DNA of 64,000 bases from Anthoceros angustus (Eukaryota > Streptophyta > Anthocerotopsida > Anthocerotales > Anthocerotaceae). Positions 30,753 through 41,671 of this stretch are shown here, in pieces. The DNA lies in the NCBI GenBank assembly GCA_010909165.1, contig MU008192.1, positions 434,001 through 498,000 on the forward strand, given 5' to 3'. Positions within the stretch are counted from its first letter, which is position 1. Every line of letters starts with the position of its first letter. Position numbers and translations under genes: made by a program. The notes beneath the pieces are model-generated. The model ran no database searches. It was not told the DNA's origin and saw only the letters and a list, made by a program, of their open reading frames with translations.

Positions 30753-32220
30753 ATGGCGGCCTCTTGGAAGCTCGGCGATGGCGTGTGGAGGGGCCAGGTG
30801 GTAGGGAGGGAGAAGCGGTGGGCGGCGGCCGGATGCACGCGAGACAGGTGCCTGGTGCGGGTGCGGAGCGCGGGGCGTGACGCGCGTCGGAAGGCAGGTT
30901 GGTGAGAGCCGGTTGGTGGCTTTGGCAGATGGAGGACGGTGGATTGACTGTCGGGTGGACCAGAGGAGGAGGATCTGGAGGGGAGGCTGGAGAGGCGGCT
31001 GCAGCGCACGCTGGCGGAGCGGCAGCTGCTGCGGCCCCGGGAGAAGGTGCTGGTGGCGGTGTCCGGGGCAGGACTCCGCGGCGCTCATCCGCCTGCTGGC
31101 GGCGCTGCAGCCGGGCTGGGGATGGAGGTTAGGGATTGTCCACTGCGACCACCAGTGGTCTGCGTCTTCCCGCTCGCAGGCCGCACACGTCGCGCAGATC
31201 GCTGCGGGCTTGAAGGTGGATTACTTCCAGGTGAGGCCTTGAGGCGCGAAACCTTCTTTAGGTCTTCAATATTCGGCGTGAATTGGAGAAGAGAAGAGAA
31301 GATGTATAATGTGGAGTAGTGAATTAGAGTATTGGGCCCAAGGATGTTGGAGTGATGAAGGACATGAGGTTGCGTGCAGGCTGTGACCACGAAGCCCGTG
31401 CTCGGGGAGGGGGTGGCGCGGGTGTGGAGGTACGGGGCGCTGCAGAAGATAGCCATCTCGCACGGGTATGGAGTACTAGTGACGGCGCACACGGCGAGCG
31501 ATCGGGTGGAGACAATGCTGTACAATCTCTTCAGGGGGAGCGGGCTTCGGGGGTTGCAGTCCTTGGCGTGGAAGCGGGAGCTGGCTGCGGCTCTGTGTCT
31601 GTGTCCGGAGGTTGCGTTCGGCGGGGAGGAGGGTGGTAGGGTTGCTGGGGCCGGGGGAGGGGGAGAGGAGAGTGGAGGAGGGGAGGGTGGAGCTGGTCAG
31701 GCCTCTGCTTGACACTACCAGGACGGAGATCAGGAAGTTCGGTCGGCATGTGGGGTTACCATTGTGGCCGGATCCTAGCAACCACTCTCTGGAGATAGAT
31801 AGGAACAGGATCCGGCACCAGTTGCTTCCCTATCTTAGACACCACTTCCAGGCGGAAATAGATAAGTCTCTGGCGAGGTGTGCGGAGATTCTGCAAGGTG
31901 AGGATCTGTACCTGGATGGCTTGTGCCACAGTATAAGAAGCAAGGCCGAAACACCGCACTATTCTTCATCCGGGGAGGAAGTAGGCAGGCGGCTCAACGT
32001 CTCGCTGCTTCAAGCTCTTCCAGTTGCTTTGCAGCGCAGGATTCTTAAACAGTTTGTAGAGGGCTTTACTGGTAAGAGTACCACCTTTGATCACGTTGAG
32101 CGACTCAGGATCACAGTTCTGCAGTCACAGAGGAGGGTAATAAGAATGTCCTTGCCTGGGGGATTTTGCTTACAATTTTGTGGGACCCATATGGTCTTAT
32201 CAGAAGCAAGATTTGATTGA
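30753..32220 (+). CDS. tRNA(Ile)-lysidine synthase (TilS)-like, frame-disrupted
   Basis: Coding pieces: a leader from ATG 30753 ([11 protein letters not shown]), then [20 protein letters not shown] leading into AVSG; the PP-loop SGGxDS continues in another frame as [20 protein letters not shown] and VHCDHQ. A clean phase-0 intron (31231-31379) follows, then [40 protein letters not shown] and [10 protein letters not shown]. After about 31,640 the frame changes again to [34 protein letters not shown] and a C-terminal part with [12 protein letters not shown], ending at TGA 32218. Known role: it makes lysidine at C34 of tRNA-Ile(CAU), in plants in plastids. Breaks: about 30,900-30,950 (two in-frame TGA before the first domain), about 31,068 inside the PP-loop, and about 31,640-31,690 in G-rich runs. 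Sequencing indels or a pseudogene are both possible; a tiny unseen intron could explain the last break. Confidence 0.65.
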
Positions 32221-32584
32221 TGCCTCTTAACTGTAGTAACTGGAGTCCTGTCCAGTCCGGGATGCCCCACCCTTCTTGCTTCAGTACTTCTTGAGGATAT
32301 TCCTGAGTCTGGCTATTTTTATTCTTTTCCCTGAAACTACATACGCTTGAGATCGAACATAAAGACTTCAGATGTCGCAAGTGCCAATCCTTGCTAAACT
32401 TGAAACTTGCTAGGACCCGAGGGAGTGGAGAAAGGTCTACACTTTCTCACAGAGCGGGGTACCAAGCAATTATTCCTCACTCTCTCATTACTTGACAACC
32501 TTGAAGAAGTATGAAGGATATACATACTGAAGAAGCACATTCTCAATGAGATCACTTATCCGAACTCCGGGGGGTAGGCCAGAC
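32221..32584. other. Convergent spacer
   Basis: 3' flanks of the TilS-like (plus) and DUF2921 (minus) genes. No further gene. Confidence 0.5.
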
Positions 32585-35500
32585 CTATTCATTAGAGTCT
32601 TCCCTTCTCGCCAGGATCGGCTTGTTTTCCGGTATGGGAGAAAGCGTTCGTTGTATTCTTTTGGAAAGTTCTGTTTCTGTGGTCCAGCGTGAAACAGCCG
32701 TAAACTTGGAAGACCTCGAAAAGAACCTAGCCCATGGAGCATAGCTGCAACTCTGTTGGACCCAGACTACAAGAGCAAGGACCAAGGAGAATGTTGGGAT
32801 CACAATGTCAGCAGCCCTTGAGAAGAAATCATAGCTTGGGTCCGCATACATGTGCTCTGCATTGTTGAAGTAGGGGAAGGGGTGAGACTTCCTGTACCGG
32901 TCATAGAAGTGTGGCAACAGCCGAAGCACTGTTATGCCTACATAGTACAACTTGCGAAGTGGTTTGCCTGTGCACTTCCAAGTGAACCCACCGAAAACCT
33001 GAGGCAAGAGGAAAAGGTCTTGGATCAGGCCTCCATACTCCAGCACCTCTTTTTGCCAATCCCGTGCCCCATGTGCAAAATCCATCTCTGCCACATTTGC
33101 AAAAGGAATCGCTGACTCACTTGCAAAAGGCATCGCTGGCTCAATTGCTGTAGGTGTTCCTACCCAGTATGCTGCATCTTCGGATCTTGGATGACTGACT
33201 AGTACCACTACAATCCCGACAATGTGGAATACTGCCCACAGCGCAAACACCTTCTTTTCTGACGGAACCGAGATCCATTCCTGTGACGTGGATGCCTGGC
33301 TGCGAGCCTTCCACACTTTCTCAAAAAGCCAAGCAAGCAAAAGGAATGCAGTAAGTGTCAAGACCTTCCCAACGTACAGGACAGGTGCATCTCCCTCCCG
33401 TGAAAAACCTGTCACTGATGCAGCTTTGTTTGCAAACAAAGCCTCAGCACCAGTGATCAAAGGAATGGCAAAAGCAACAGCCTGTATTCCTAACATCAAC
33501 AGCGAGATGAAAGCGGTTGAGCTAGGATTTTTTTCCATGTGCCTCCACTGACCAAATATACAAACCACCATGAAGCTCAATGTAACAACGCTTAGGGCAC
33601 CCTCCAGACTTTTCTCGGACATCATCCCTTCTCTCTGGGTTTTATATGTGATTGCTGTGGTGGACACCGTTATTGGTGCAAAACGTATAGGGTCAACGTT
33701 TGTCCTAGTGCTAGAGATGGTGATCTTCACTGATTGAGGCGCAATCCACATCAACGTGGCTGCCGGATACTCAATTACCACCTCCACATAGCAATCCAAA
33801 CCTTGGTGCAGATCGTCAATGCTGCGTAATGTGGACCACTCCTCCTTCACATTTCGGCAACCCATCATATACATTTTGCCACTCTTTGGATTGTACAGGC
33901 CTTCGGTACTGATGTTGGCAATTGTACCAACTTTCAACTCCCCAGCCACTCTCAAAAGCTTGAGCTCATCCAAGTACTCCTTATCGATTTCTTGTTGTCC
34001 AACAGATTCCTCTCCTGCACCTGTGGATCCATTTAAGAATTCTGGGACCCAACTTCTGAAGAGGATATCATTGATGGCAATAAGTGTGAACTGAACAAAC
34101 AAAGGAGTACCATCAACATTCCCCGAAGTTTGAATGAGAAGGTCTTCCCTGAGTGTATCATAGTCAGGATAACTGTTCCCTAGCGAAGGGTACCTGAATA
34201 GAGATGAAGTCGCTCTCGAAATCCTATTTCGAACATTACTTGTTGGTTCATGTCTGTCGAGAAGTGCCAGAGCCAATTTGATCTTGGAGTACTCATATTG
34301 GATCTTTGTCCTCCAAATTACACCTTGTCCTTGAGGGTTCAAGGGCAGGAAGAAGGAGAGGGGATGGAAAAATTGGGGAACAGTGCTGGTGTCATTGGCG
34401 TCAAATTGGCGGGTGCTAGAGATGTTGCCCACTAAAGTGCCACGCTGCAAGATAGTGAGAGCCATAGGCATGTACAGACAAATTCTCACATCACAATCTT
34501 CTCGTGTTGTGGTCTGCAGCTGAATATCACTCTCGTTGCCCCGACAAGCTGCCATGCAAAGAACACCAGATTTGCTGTCCCATGACCCCTCGGCAGTCAG
34601 TGTCATGCCATTGTTGCAGCCAGTCTTTTCATAAGCTGAGTAATCGTCCTCCGAGCTCCCTACTAGGCCAATCACTGCACTCACTACACTGGTGTAACTC
34701 CCTGATCCATTTCTCTGGGCTTGACTGGAATTGTCATACATACAGAGTAGGTTCCTCATAAAGAGTTTGGCCTCAGTGACAGACTTGTAGTCCCGAGCGT
34801 CTGAGAAAGGCCCAATCCTACTACAGAAAGAGTGAGAAACATTGCATGGCCAGTTCTGCTGCACGGAGAAGCCAACCCACCCCTGAGCCACCTCAGCCAG
34901 AATGGAGCAAAAGGAAGGATCTCTGTACACATTCCGTTCCTGCACAGACTCCGTGACGGAGGCCTCATTACATGTTGCGGCAGTCAGGTTTTGTGCATCG
35001 AAACGGTAAGGCAATCCGCTGCCGAAAATCAGTGATGAGAGCTTGATATCCGCAAAACTACTGTCAAGGCTTCGCAATTTCCCCCGAACGGCCGGTGTAG
35101 CCAGAGATATGGAGCTAGGATAGTGAAGCTGCAGAAAGTAACTACAATCCTGCTGGTCCTTGTTTTTATCATCCCAGGAATACTGAGTCGTGTGGTTTCC
35201 GTCCAAAGCCGAATAGATGGGACGAGGCACAGTGCAACCAAGCATACAAAGCACCCTCTGCGTTTTGGTCGCAACATAGTACCCTTCCATAGCAATGCTC
35301 AAAAGGGAAAAGCCAGGATAGGCTCGAAAGTAACGGCTCTCATACGCTGATTGGTCACTGAACGAGAGACTCATTGATGTGGTCATGGCAAGCTCTAAAA
35401 CTCCACGTAATTTGCTCCTCAGAACTCCATTAAATCCAGTCACAAGAAAGTTTGTAAGCTGCTCAACCGGCCGCTGAGATGCATCATTACTGAGAAAGGG

Positions 35501-35752
35501 CAGAAAGGATTTTCCGGATTCCTGTATCCAGTCACCATTCACAAACGAAGGGTTCCAAGCCTCAACATCTGAATCCTCACTCGAAATAAGCTCCCCCTGA
35601 ACTGTGCATAGCTCCTTCAACTTAGCTTCACGCTCCCTGTCAACCCCATCGGCTCCCCAAGGAGCCAGCAACAGGAGCACACACAAAAGGGCCACCATCC
35701 CTGTCTTCGCAAACCTCACAGGCATCCTGACACCCGCCCCGGCGGCGTGCAT
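32585..35752 (-). CDS. DUF2921 multi-pass membrane protein, 1055 aa
   Basis: One intronless frame. Start at ATG 35752, with further Met at residues 10 and 19; a hydrophobic signal peptide (MVALLCVLLLLAPWGADG) begins at residue 19. The luminal half, to about residue 720, carries many N-glycosylation sequons (NHT, NLT, NVS, NSS, NGS, NES, NIS, NDT, NGS) and paired Cys, with family-like motifs such as YSWDDKNKDQQDC, LPYRFDAQNLTAATCNE and EGLYNPKSGKMYMMGCR, which match the repeated EGxYNxxxGxLxMVGCR blocks of DUF2921. Membrane segments follow from about 735: VVTLSFMVVCIFG, AFISLLMLGIQAVAFAIPL, LTLTAFLLLAWLF, FALWAVFHIVGIVVVLVS and IVIPTFSLVLALVVWV. FLYING SAUCER E3 ligases share this domain but end in a RING finger, which is absent here. 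Likely endomembrane; function inferred only. Confidence 0.88.
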   Translation of the reverse strand: MHAAGAGVRMPVRFAKTGMVALLCVLLLLAPWGADGVDREREAKLKELCTVQGELISSEDSDVEAWNPSFVNGDWIQESGKSFLPFLSNDASQRPVEQLTNFLVTGFNGVLRSKLRGVLELAMTTSMSLSFSDQSAYESRYFRAYPGFSLLSIAMEGYYVATKTQRVLCMLGCTVPRPIYSALDGNHTTQYSWDDKNKDQQDCSYFLQLHYPSSISLATPAVRGKLRSLDSSFADIKLSSLIFGSGLPYRFDAQNLTAATCNEASVTESVQERNVYRDPSFCSILAEVAQGWVGFSVQQNWPCNVSHSFCSRIGPFSDARDYKSVTEAKLFMRNLLCMYDNSSQAQRNGSGSYTSVVSAVIGLVGSSEDDYSAYEKTGCNNGMTLTAEGSWDSKSGVLCMAACRGNESDIQLQTTTREDCDVRICLYMPMALTILQRGTLVGNISSTRQFDANDTSTVPQFFHPLSFFLPLNPQGQGVIWRTKIQYEYSKIKLALALLDRHEPTSNVRNRISRATSSLFRYPSLGNSYPDYDTLREDLLIQTSGNVDGTPLFVQFTLIAINDILFRSWVPEFLNGSTGAGEESVGQQEIDKEYLDELKLLRVAGELKVGTIANISTEGLYNPKSGKMYMMGCRNVKEEWSTLRSIDDLHQGLDCYVEVVIEYPAATLMWIAPQSVKITISSTRTNVDPIRFAPITVSTTAITYKTQREGMMSEKSLEGALSVVTLSFMVVCIFGQWRHMEKNPSSTAFISLLMLGIQAVAFAIPLITGAEALFANKAASVTGFSREGDAPVLYVGKVLTLTAFLLLAWLFEKVWKARSQASTSQEWISVPSEKKVFALWAVFHIVGIVVVLVSHPRSEDAAYWVGTPTAIEPAMPFASESAIPFANVAEMDFAHGARDWQKEVLEYGGLIQDLFLLPQVFGGFTWKCTGKPLRKLYYVGITVLRLLPHFYDRYRKSHPFPYFNNAEHMYADPSYDFFSRAADIVIPTFSLVLALVVWVQQSCSYAPWARFFSRSSKFTAVSRWTTETELSKRIQRTLSPIPENKPILARREDSNE

Positions 35753-36697
35753 GCCTGGATTTCTCTCACTCCCGCTCCAGCATTCTTAACCTACTCAGCG
35801 ATGCCCACTTCCAGAAACAATAAACCCATCATACATAGCTGCAGTTTTCGCATTCCGGCGGCTCACAAGTCTCGACCATCTTGCACTACCATGAGGCCGA
35901 TTAAAACTGAGACCTGCGGCAACGAGATGGTCAGAAGCCGTAAGGTAGCACTGAGCTGACAGTCCATATCGAGGGTGAACAGCAAGGACGTCATGAAAGC
36001 ACCAGGAGTGCACTGAAGGGCAAAAGCAGCTAAAAAACCACTCCAATCCTCTACCCAACCTGGTCTTCCTTCATCGGCCTGTAAGCTGCAACTGCAAACC
36101 GTTTTCCTTCCTCCGCCGCCAGCTATCCTGAGGCCACAGCGCAAATGCTGGTCGCTTGGTGGGCAGCGAGCGCGCATACAACTCCCTGGTGAGTAGGTGA
36201 AAGGACTTCTTGGCATGCGTGGGAATGCGCTATGGACAAACGATGACATCAGCTCGCAGAACTCTTCAACGCTAGGCAGTGCAGCTCCGAATTCACTAAA
36301 ATAGTCAGTCCAGCTTCATTCCTGATTCCGGTTGGGTTTAGCGTCCACAAAAGAGACGAAGTTAGCATAACAAGGCCAAGTGCAGCAGCTAGTTGGCCCA
36401 CCTAAATCTTATGATTCCCACGTGAATTCCTCTGCTGTTTTTCAAACGCATTACGATGTACGCAAACGTCCAGAAAAAAATACAAACTACAAAAAATGAT
36501 GGAGATTCAAACCCCTCAAGGATCTTCAGTACCCAACTACGTAGGGCACTCGACCCGAGTTCCTCTCTCGCTTTGGTTCACACTGTCGTGAGAAGTAGGT
36601 AATGAGAATCTATCTAGTCTCGCCAAGTGAAAGTCATCCAGTATTCCCGTGCTTTTCTGCATCTAGCATACTCAGCATGAAGTAGTCTAGTTCAACC
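35753..36697. other. Spacer upstream of DUF2921 gene
   Basis: 5' UTR and promoter of the minus-strand DUF2921 gene on the left, 3' UTR of the next minus-strand gene on the right. Short frames are unsupported. Confidence 0.45.
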
Positions 36698-37854
36698 TTA
36701 AATTTTGAAATCAAACGGCTTGCCCATAATCCAGGCTCTTCTTGTCCATCTCTCATTGAAAGCTATTAGCACGCTGTTCAGTCTCTCCAGAGCAGATAAC
36801 TCGCCAGGATGGGATGTCAAGGGAAACCTTTCCTCGTCCGTATAACCCTCCTGATACGGCAAGACATCGTGTTTGACACTGTGCAACCACTTCCTCGCGG
36901 ACGTGATAGCCCTGCTTTTGGAATTGGGGGTTTGCAAGGACTCTTCTCTTCGCTCATCGTCGGCATCCCCATTCTCCGAACATGGAGCACTCGACCAAGA
37001 TGCTGCCTCCTGCGCAGCTGCCATGGTGTGGAAGTCATCTATATGATCATTGTTCCCGCTAAGCAGCTCCAGTGTCCGTTTCCGCTTCTTCTTCTGACTG
37101 TCCTCATCCGAGACATGATCCCCATTCCTAAGTGAGCAGAGCTCCTCCCCCCGTCCCTCACCAAGTGCTTCCCCTGCGGACACATTACCAGCTTCAAGTT
37201 CATTGTCACCATCACTGCCTGCTGCAGGTTCACCGACATGAGTGTCTGCCTCTAGTCGCTCCCCCTCTTCAGCTTGAGACATCTGGAGCTGATCACCACT
37301 TCGCGTAGAGCTCGATGCGAGAGGAGCCATCGGAGAGTCACTGAAAGACGGGACCCTGAGACCATCCAAAAGCATGCCTGACATCCTATAACCTTTGGTC
37401 TCCGATAAAGACGAGTCTGCCGTATGTAGCTGTGCTGTTGGAGTTTTGTACTCAGTGGCAGCCGGTCCTGGGGTTTGGAAATACGAAGGTGTAAAGAAGG
37501 GCGTGCTTATCACACCAGGACCGCCGCTGGATGCCTTACTCGGACTGGAAGTGGCAAGATCCTCTGTGAGATGAACCAAGTCAGTGCGAAATCCCGCAGC
37601 TTCAATTCTCCTTTCCATGGTATGCCTCGTCCCCGGTGGAGTCTGTAGACAACCATGAGATGCATCCTATCTTCACCAAAACTTCCAGTCACCAGAATTC
37701 CTCAACTCATTATTATGCCAGACCTATCCCTCACCAATTCACACCAAGCCAACATAAGCGTGGAAGCATGACTCACCTCCAAGGGCACGAATCGGACTCC
37801 GTCCGCCATCTCCCCCTTCTCTACAGCAGTTGCTAGCAGCGCCTCTTCCTCCAT
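36698..37854 (-). CDS. Acidic, nuclear-looking protein of unknown function, 340 aa
   Basis: Two exons, 37854-37777 and 37642-36698, joined in phase 0 across a 134-nt intron. It starts MEEEALLATAVEKGEMADGV (ATG 37854). Exon 2 continues TPPGTRHTMERRIEAAGF, then a Ser/Glu-rich, mostly disordered middle with a basic KKKRKR nuclear-localisation-like cluster at about residue 210. The C-terminus is the likely conserved block: SARKWLHSVKHDVLPYQEGY, then LERLNSVLIAFNERWTRRAW. No domain is recognised. The combination of an N-terminal TPPGT motif, acidic middle, NLS and structured C-terminus suggests a plant nuclear factor, which is inference. Confidence 0.7.
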
Positions 37855-39010
37855 CGTGCTGCCGGAAGGAAAATGAGCGCAACACAGAGGGCCACAACTT
37901 CTTCCTGCTACACTACACTGCACATTCGAAAAACATGAATCAAAATCTTGTCCAGCCTCAAGACAGGATTTTCTGAGGTGACTGTGGCTGAAGGAACAAC
38001 AACATTAGCTCGCGATCAGCCTCACCTGAATCCCATCCAACTACAGCACCAAATGCAAGATGTCCAGCGCAACGTCCAGCATACCCTGTGGCAGATCCGT
38101 TTGCCGTAATCTGGAAAATCAAACGGAATTGTCGGAAAGGCCTTGTCAGAATTTGAAAACGGTCTGGCGGGCGCGAATCGCTCAGGAAACCGGCAGCAGC
38201 AATGTAGGCGTGATCACTTGTCTAAACAGTCAGGAAAGTTGAAACCGTCATTAGAAACGTGCCCTCAGCTCGTCCGTTCTAGAACGAAAGAGCCGCCACC
38301 TGTGCGTCGCTTTATGCTTTTTTATAATGGGAAGACTCCGTCCCTCCCTGCTTCCTCTGGCGTCGGGGAGGCTCGGCTCGTCCATGGGATTTCTGACGAG
38401 CACGAAAGGTGCAAGTGGCGGCTTCAGACCAGCCAAGTCGTAGGCCATTTTCCGGCTGCGTCTCTCGCACGCAGGCTGCAGTCCAAGGCTCGTTCCTCGA
38501 ATCGTGGTCACGTACATTACGCGTACAGATGTGGAATCCTGTGAGCTCTTGACAATGTGCTCTACAGCGGGAATGTGAATGGGATGATGCAGCTCTGATA
38601 AGCGGCATGTCCTGTGCTGAAGTGACCTTGTTGGCTCTTTGAAGCAGCGTTTTGTGAACTGGTGTGGTGGAAGAGGGATGCAGCATATTTGGATTCAGGA
38701 CAGAATCTGAGGTTCGCTCTGCACACCTTTTCAGTGATGACTGTGTGTTGCTTGCTGGGACACTCTCTCTGAATCTTGAAAGTGGGAGCTGTGGTGGCAA
38801 CGTTTCTGTTGAGGATAGCCTTCTTACATGTTCCTGAGTATGACTTCAGATTAGGATGAAGTGTCCAGGGATGTCTACGACTCCGCTGAATTTCAAGGTG
38901 AACTGTTGATAGAATACTTACATTCAGACTACAATGGACAGGACAAGTCTGCTTGCAGGTTGAGCGAGCACTTCACATCTGGGATTCTGATCAGAGCCAA
39001 GTTGCCAGCC
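37855..39010. other. Divergent intergenic region
   Basis: Between the minus-strand gene starting at 37854 and the DMP gene starting at 39011. Overlapping frames on both strands at 38143-38544 and 38312-38800 have no motifs. It must hold both promoters. Confidence 0.45.
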
Positions 39011-39808
39011 ATGTCAGCAACCACACCCGCAGACCTGGCGAAACTGGGAGCCTTGCGGGCCAGCAATAACCAGGTGGTAGGTGATCCTCCAGGGCCCAGC
39101 CTGAAGCAGCCGCTGCTCACGGAAGGAGCGTCTGTCACCATTGATGTGGGTGATGAATCAGACGACTTCGACGACAACAATTTTGTTGTCAGAGTGCTCA
39201 ACACAGCTTTACGGTCAGCCGCCAGGCTTGCCAACCTGCTTCCCACCGGCACCTTCCTCTTCTTCCAGGTTTTGGTACCCATCGTCTCCAACAGTGGGAG
39301 CTGCGAGACAGACTTGGATACGTATCTCACACTGGGCCTGCTCATCTTCTGCGGTCTTCTCTGCGTCCTGTCTTGCCTCACCGACTCATTCACCACCAAA
39401 GGCGGCAAAGTTCACTACGGTTTTGTGACCTGGTTTGGCCTCTGGACCCCGCAGCTGGACAAGAATTATGCCACTTCGGACAACTTCAAGCTGGAATGGA
39501 TTGACGTTGTCCACACCTTTCTCTCCGTCTTGGTGTTCTACACCTCTACCATTTTCTCCCCAAATGTGCGGTACTGTTTCTACCCTGACCTGGTAGACCG
39601 CACCTCCAACTTGGTAGCCAACCTAGTGCCGCCTCTGACGGGCTTCTTCATCAGTATCATCTTCATCCTGTTTCCCTCCAAGAGACATGGCGTGGGGTAT
39701 CCAGTTACTGCCGCCCTCCTGCTGTCTGTGCAGGAAGCATTAGGGTCCGATGAGGATGCTGAAGGACGCTCTGGGAATGGAGATCCTCCTGTTTCCAGCG
39801 TACCGTGA
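39011..39808 (+). CDS. DMP (DUF679) membrane protein, 265 aa
   Basis: Intronless; ATG 39011 (MSATTPADLAKLG) is chosen because the frame upstream has only a weak non-ATG start. The cytosolic N-terminus has an acidic DVGDESDDFDDN stretch. The DUF679 domain begins LRSAARLANLLPTGTFLFFQ, the family's SxAxLAxLLPTGTxLxFQ motif, then YLTLGLLIFCGLLCVLSCLTD with the conserved TDSF, KVHYGFVTWFGLW, DVVHTFLSVLVFYTSTIF and TGFFISIIFILFP, giving four membrane helices. DMPs are plant-specific; some act in membrane remodelling during senescence and DMP8/9 in gamete fusion. Which subgroup this is cannot be told by eye. It converges on UTP18. Confidence 0.92.
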   Translation: MSATTPADLAKLGALRASNNQVVGDPPGPSLKQPLLTEGASVTIDVGDESDDFDDNNFVVRVLNTALRSAARLANLLPTGTFLFFQVLVPIVSNSGSCETDLDTYLTLGLLIFCGLLCVLSCLTDSFTTKGGKVHYGFVTWFGLWTPQLDKNYATSDNFKLEWIDVVHTFLSVLVFYTSTIFSPNVRYCFYPDLVDRTSNLVANLVPPLTGFFISIIFILFPSKRHGVGYPVTAALLLSVQEALGSDEDAEGRSGNGDPPVSSVP

Positions 39809-40159
39809 TTCCCTTTCAGTTCCTGTTTATGGTTTTTTGTATAAGTTATTTCAGAACTCGGTATCTGCTGGCCTCTACCGGATCTTACTACAGGATTTCT
39901 GTCAAATTAAGAGTGTTAAGAGTGTGACTTTTGGGGATGAGCGAGCAGTGTCTGTAGAGCTGTTAAGTCAGCAGGCACAAAGTTTGGGGATTGCACCAGC
40001 CGTCACCTGGCAAATCACTGCATCAAAAAAAAGACAAGCTACGAGTTCCCCAATCAAAACAACCAATCAACCTGCTGTTGAACATAACTGTGCATCTCTT
40101 TGACAGCTCATTTAGGAACATTGGGGATGACATTTCATCCAAAACATGGTTCTCTCCCA
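39809..40159. other. Convergent 3' flanks of DMP and UTP18
   Basis: Only UTR-like sequence. A short direct repeat of AAGAGTGT(TAAGAGTGT) lies at about 39910. No gene. Confidence 0.5.
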
Positions 40160-41671
40160 TTATGCATACTCGTAGTAATGTAATCTATACAGCAACACTC
40201 GGCCTGCAGCATTCCCGGCTGCAAGATACCCTCCTCCAGGACTGAAGTCCAAGGCGTGGACATACTGCAGAGGGGTCCTTGCTGTGGGCCAGTTAGAGAA
40301 AACTGTGTAAGAAGGCAAGTGCACGAGCCTCAAAGCCTCCTTCTTCATCCGCGAAGTGATGGCCAAAATCTGAGAGTCGGAGTTGAACTTAACATTGTCT
40401 ATGCTGGTGACAAGATTCATGAGAGTCTTTCTGGGCTTTCTATCACCTCCCAAAAAAGAGTCCCTGTCATACACATTCACCACCCCACTGCCTGACCCGG
40501 TGGCAAAGAGCGTGCTATCCGCCGAGACACCCAAGGCCGTGCTTTTCACATTGCCTTCATCTCGAGCTTTGTGGATGCACCTTCTGGTCCTCATGTCCCA
40601 AGTGTACACCTCTCCATCTTCTCCAATACTCAGCAACTCCCTACCATGTGCCGCAAAAGACATAGCCCTAACACTGCCATTCATCTTCAGATTCCCAATC
40701 AGCTGCCTCGAACTGAGGGACGTCAGCAATATGTACCCCTCATTCCCTTGAAACGCCAAAACCTTGCCGTCAGGAGATACCTCAAACGACTCCAAGCTCT
40801 TCTCCTCCCGGCCTATCAACTGGTGAACTTTCTCTACTTTCCCTCCATGCATATCGTACACGTAGAAATACTTCCGCCTCCCACTAGCCACAACCTTGGA
40901 CCCATCCGGCACAAATGCAGCCTTGTGGACCGGAAAATTCTCCAGGAAAATACTCTGAACCTTAGGGTTCCTCTTCCCATCGATCTGGAAAAACCTAATC
41001 TTCTTGTCAAATCCAGCCGTCATCAGAATCTGCGCATTCCGGTGGAACTCAACAGACTGGACCACGCCCCCAGACGGCTCTTCGCTATTAGCATCCCGCA
41101 TCCGGGAAATACTGATAATCCCCGGCGGCAACCTGGACTTGCTCGGCACCACGAGGTCAGCATCATCCCTAAGAGAAACCAGCGCCGCGCTTCCCGGCAG
41201 CTCACTATCGTCCACCTCCGAGCCATCGTCCGAATCGTCAGCCCTAATTCGCCTCGTCCCGTCCTTCTGGAAGGGAAGCTCCGCCCAGCCGGTGTCCGGA
41301 TTAATCTTCCTGTGCTGAGCCCTGAGCCTCTCAACGTACTCTGACCCGGCCACAACGCTTTCGCTTTCAGCCTTTCTGAGCTTCCTCAGCCTGTTGACGG
41401 TGGAAATGGCGACGGACGACTGCGCCTCCTCCTCATCAACCCACGCAGGCTTCCTGACTGGCCCCTCCTTCTCATCGTCCTGCACCACAGCCAGCTCATC
41501 ATCATCTTCAAGCTCTCGGCCCAACCTGTCGGCTACCGTATCTTCGAGTCTCCCGAAAAGCAAAGACTGCAGGCGCGCAGCCTCCTCCTCCTCACGCCTC
41601 AGCAGGGCGTCTGTTTGCACATGTTTGCGCTTGCGCTTTTTCTTCTCTGCTGGGACGAGGTCCAACTCCAT
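40160..41671 (-). CDS. UTP18: UTP18-like WD40 protein of the small-subunit processome, 503 aa
   Basis: Intronless. I choose ATG 41671 (MELDLVPAEKKKRKRKHVQT); the frame opens further upstream but is poor there. The N-terminus is charged with a Lys/Arg cluster and an acidic region (EEEEAARLQSLLFG). The family block ALRAQHRKINPDTGW-type sequence is present as RLRAQHRKINPDTGWAELP. The beta-propeller follows: VVQSVEFHRNAQILMTAGFD, VASGRRKYFYVYDMHGGKVE, LLSIGEDGEVYTWDMRTRRC, LFATGSGSGVVNVYDRDSFL, a conserved RKTLMNLVTSIDNVKFN and finally LDFSPGGGYLAAGNAAGRVL. This motif order is typical of Utp18, a nucleolar U3 snoRNP/SSU-processome subunit needed for 18S rRNA maturation. Single-copy housekeeping gene; strongly recognised. 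Confidence 0.93.
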   Translation of the reverse strand: MELDLVPAEKKKRKRKHVQTDALLRREEEEAARLQSLLFGRLEDTVADRLGRELEDDDELAVVQDDEKEGPVRKPAWVDEEEAQSSVAISTVNRLRKLRKAESESVVAGSEYVERLRAQHRKINPDTGWAELPFQKDGTRRIRADDSDDGSEVDDSELPGSAALVSLRDDADLVVPSKSRLPPGIISISRMRDANSEEPSGGVVQSVEFHRNAQILMTAGFDKKIRFFQIDGKRNPKVQSIFLENFPVHKAAFVPDGSKVVASGRRKYFYVYDMHGGKVEKVHQLIGREEKSLESFEVSPDGKVLAFQGNEGYILLTSLSSRQLIGNLKMNGSVRAMSFAAHGRELLSIGEDGEVYTWDMRTRRCIHKARDEGNVKSTALGVSADSTLFATGSGSGVVNVYDRDSFLGGDRKPRKTLMNLVTSIDNVKFNSDSQILAITSRMKKEALRLVHLPSYTVFSNWPTARTPLQYVHALDFSPGGGYLAAGNAAGRVLLYRLHYYEYA

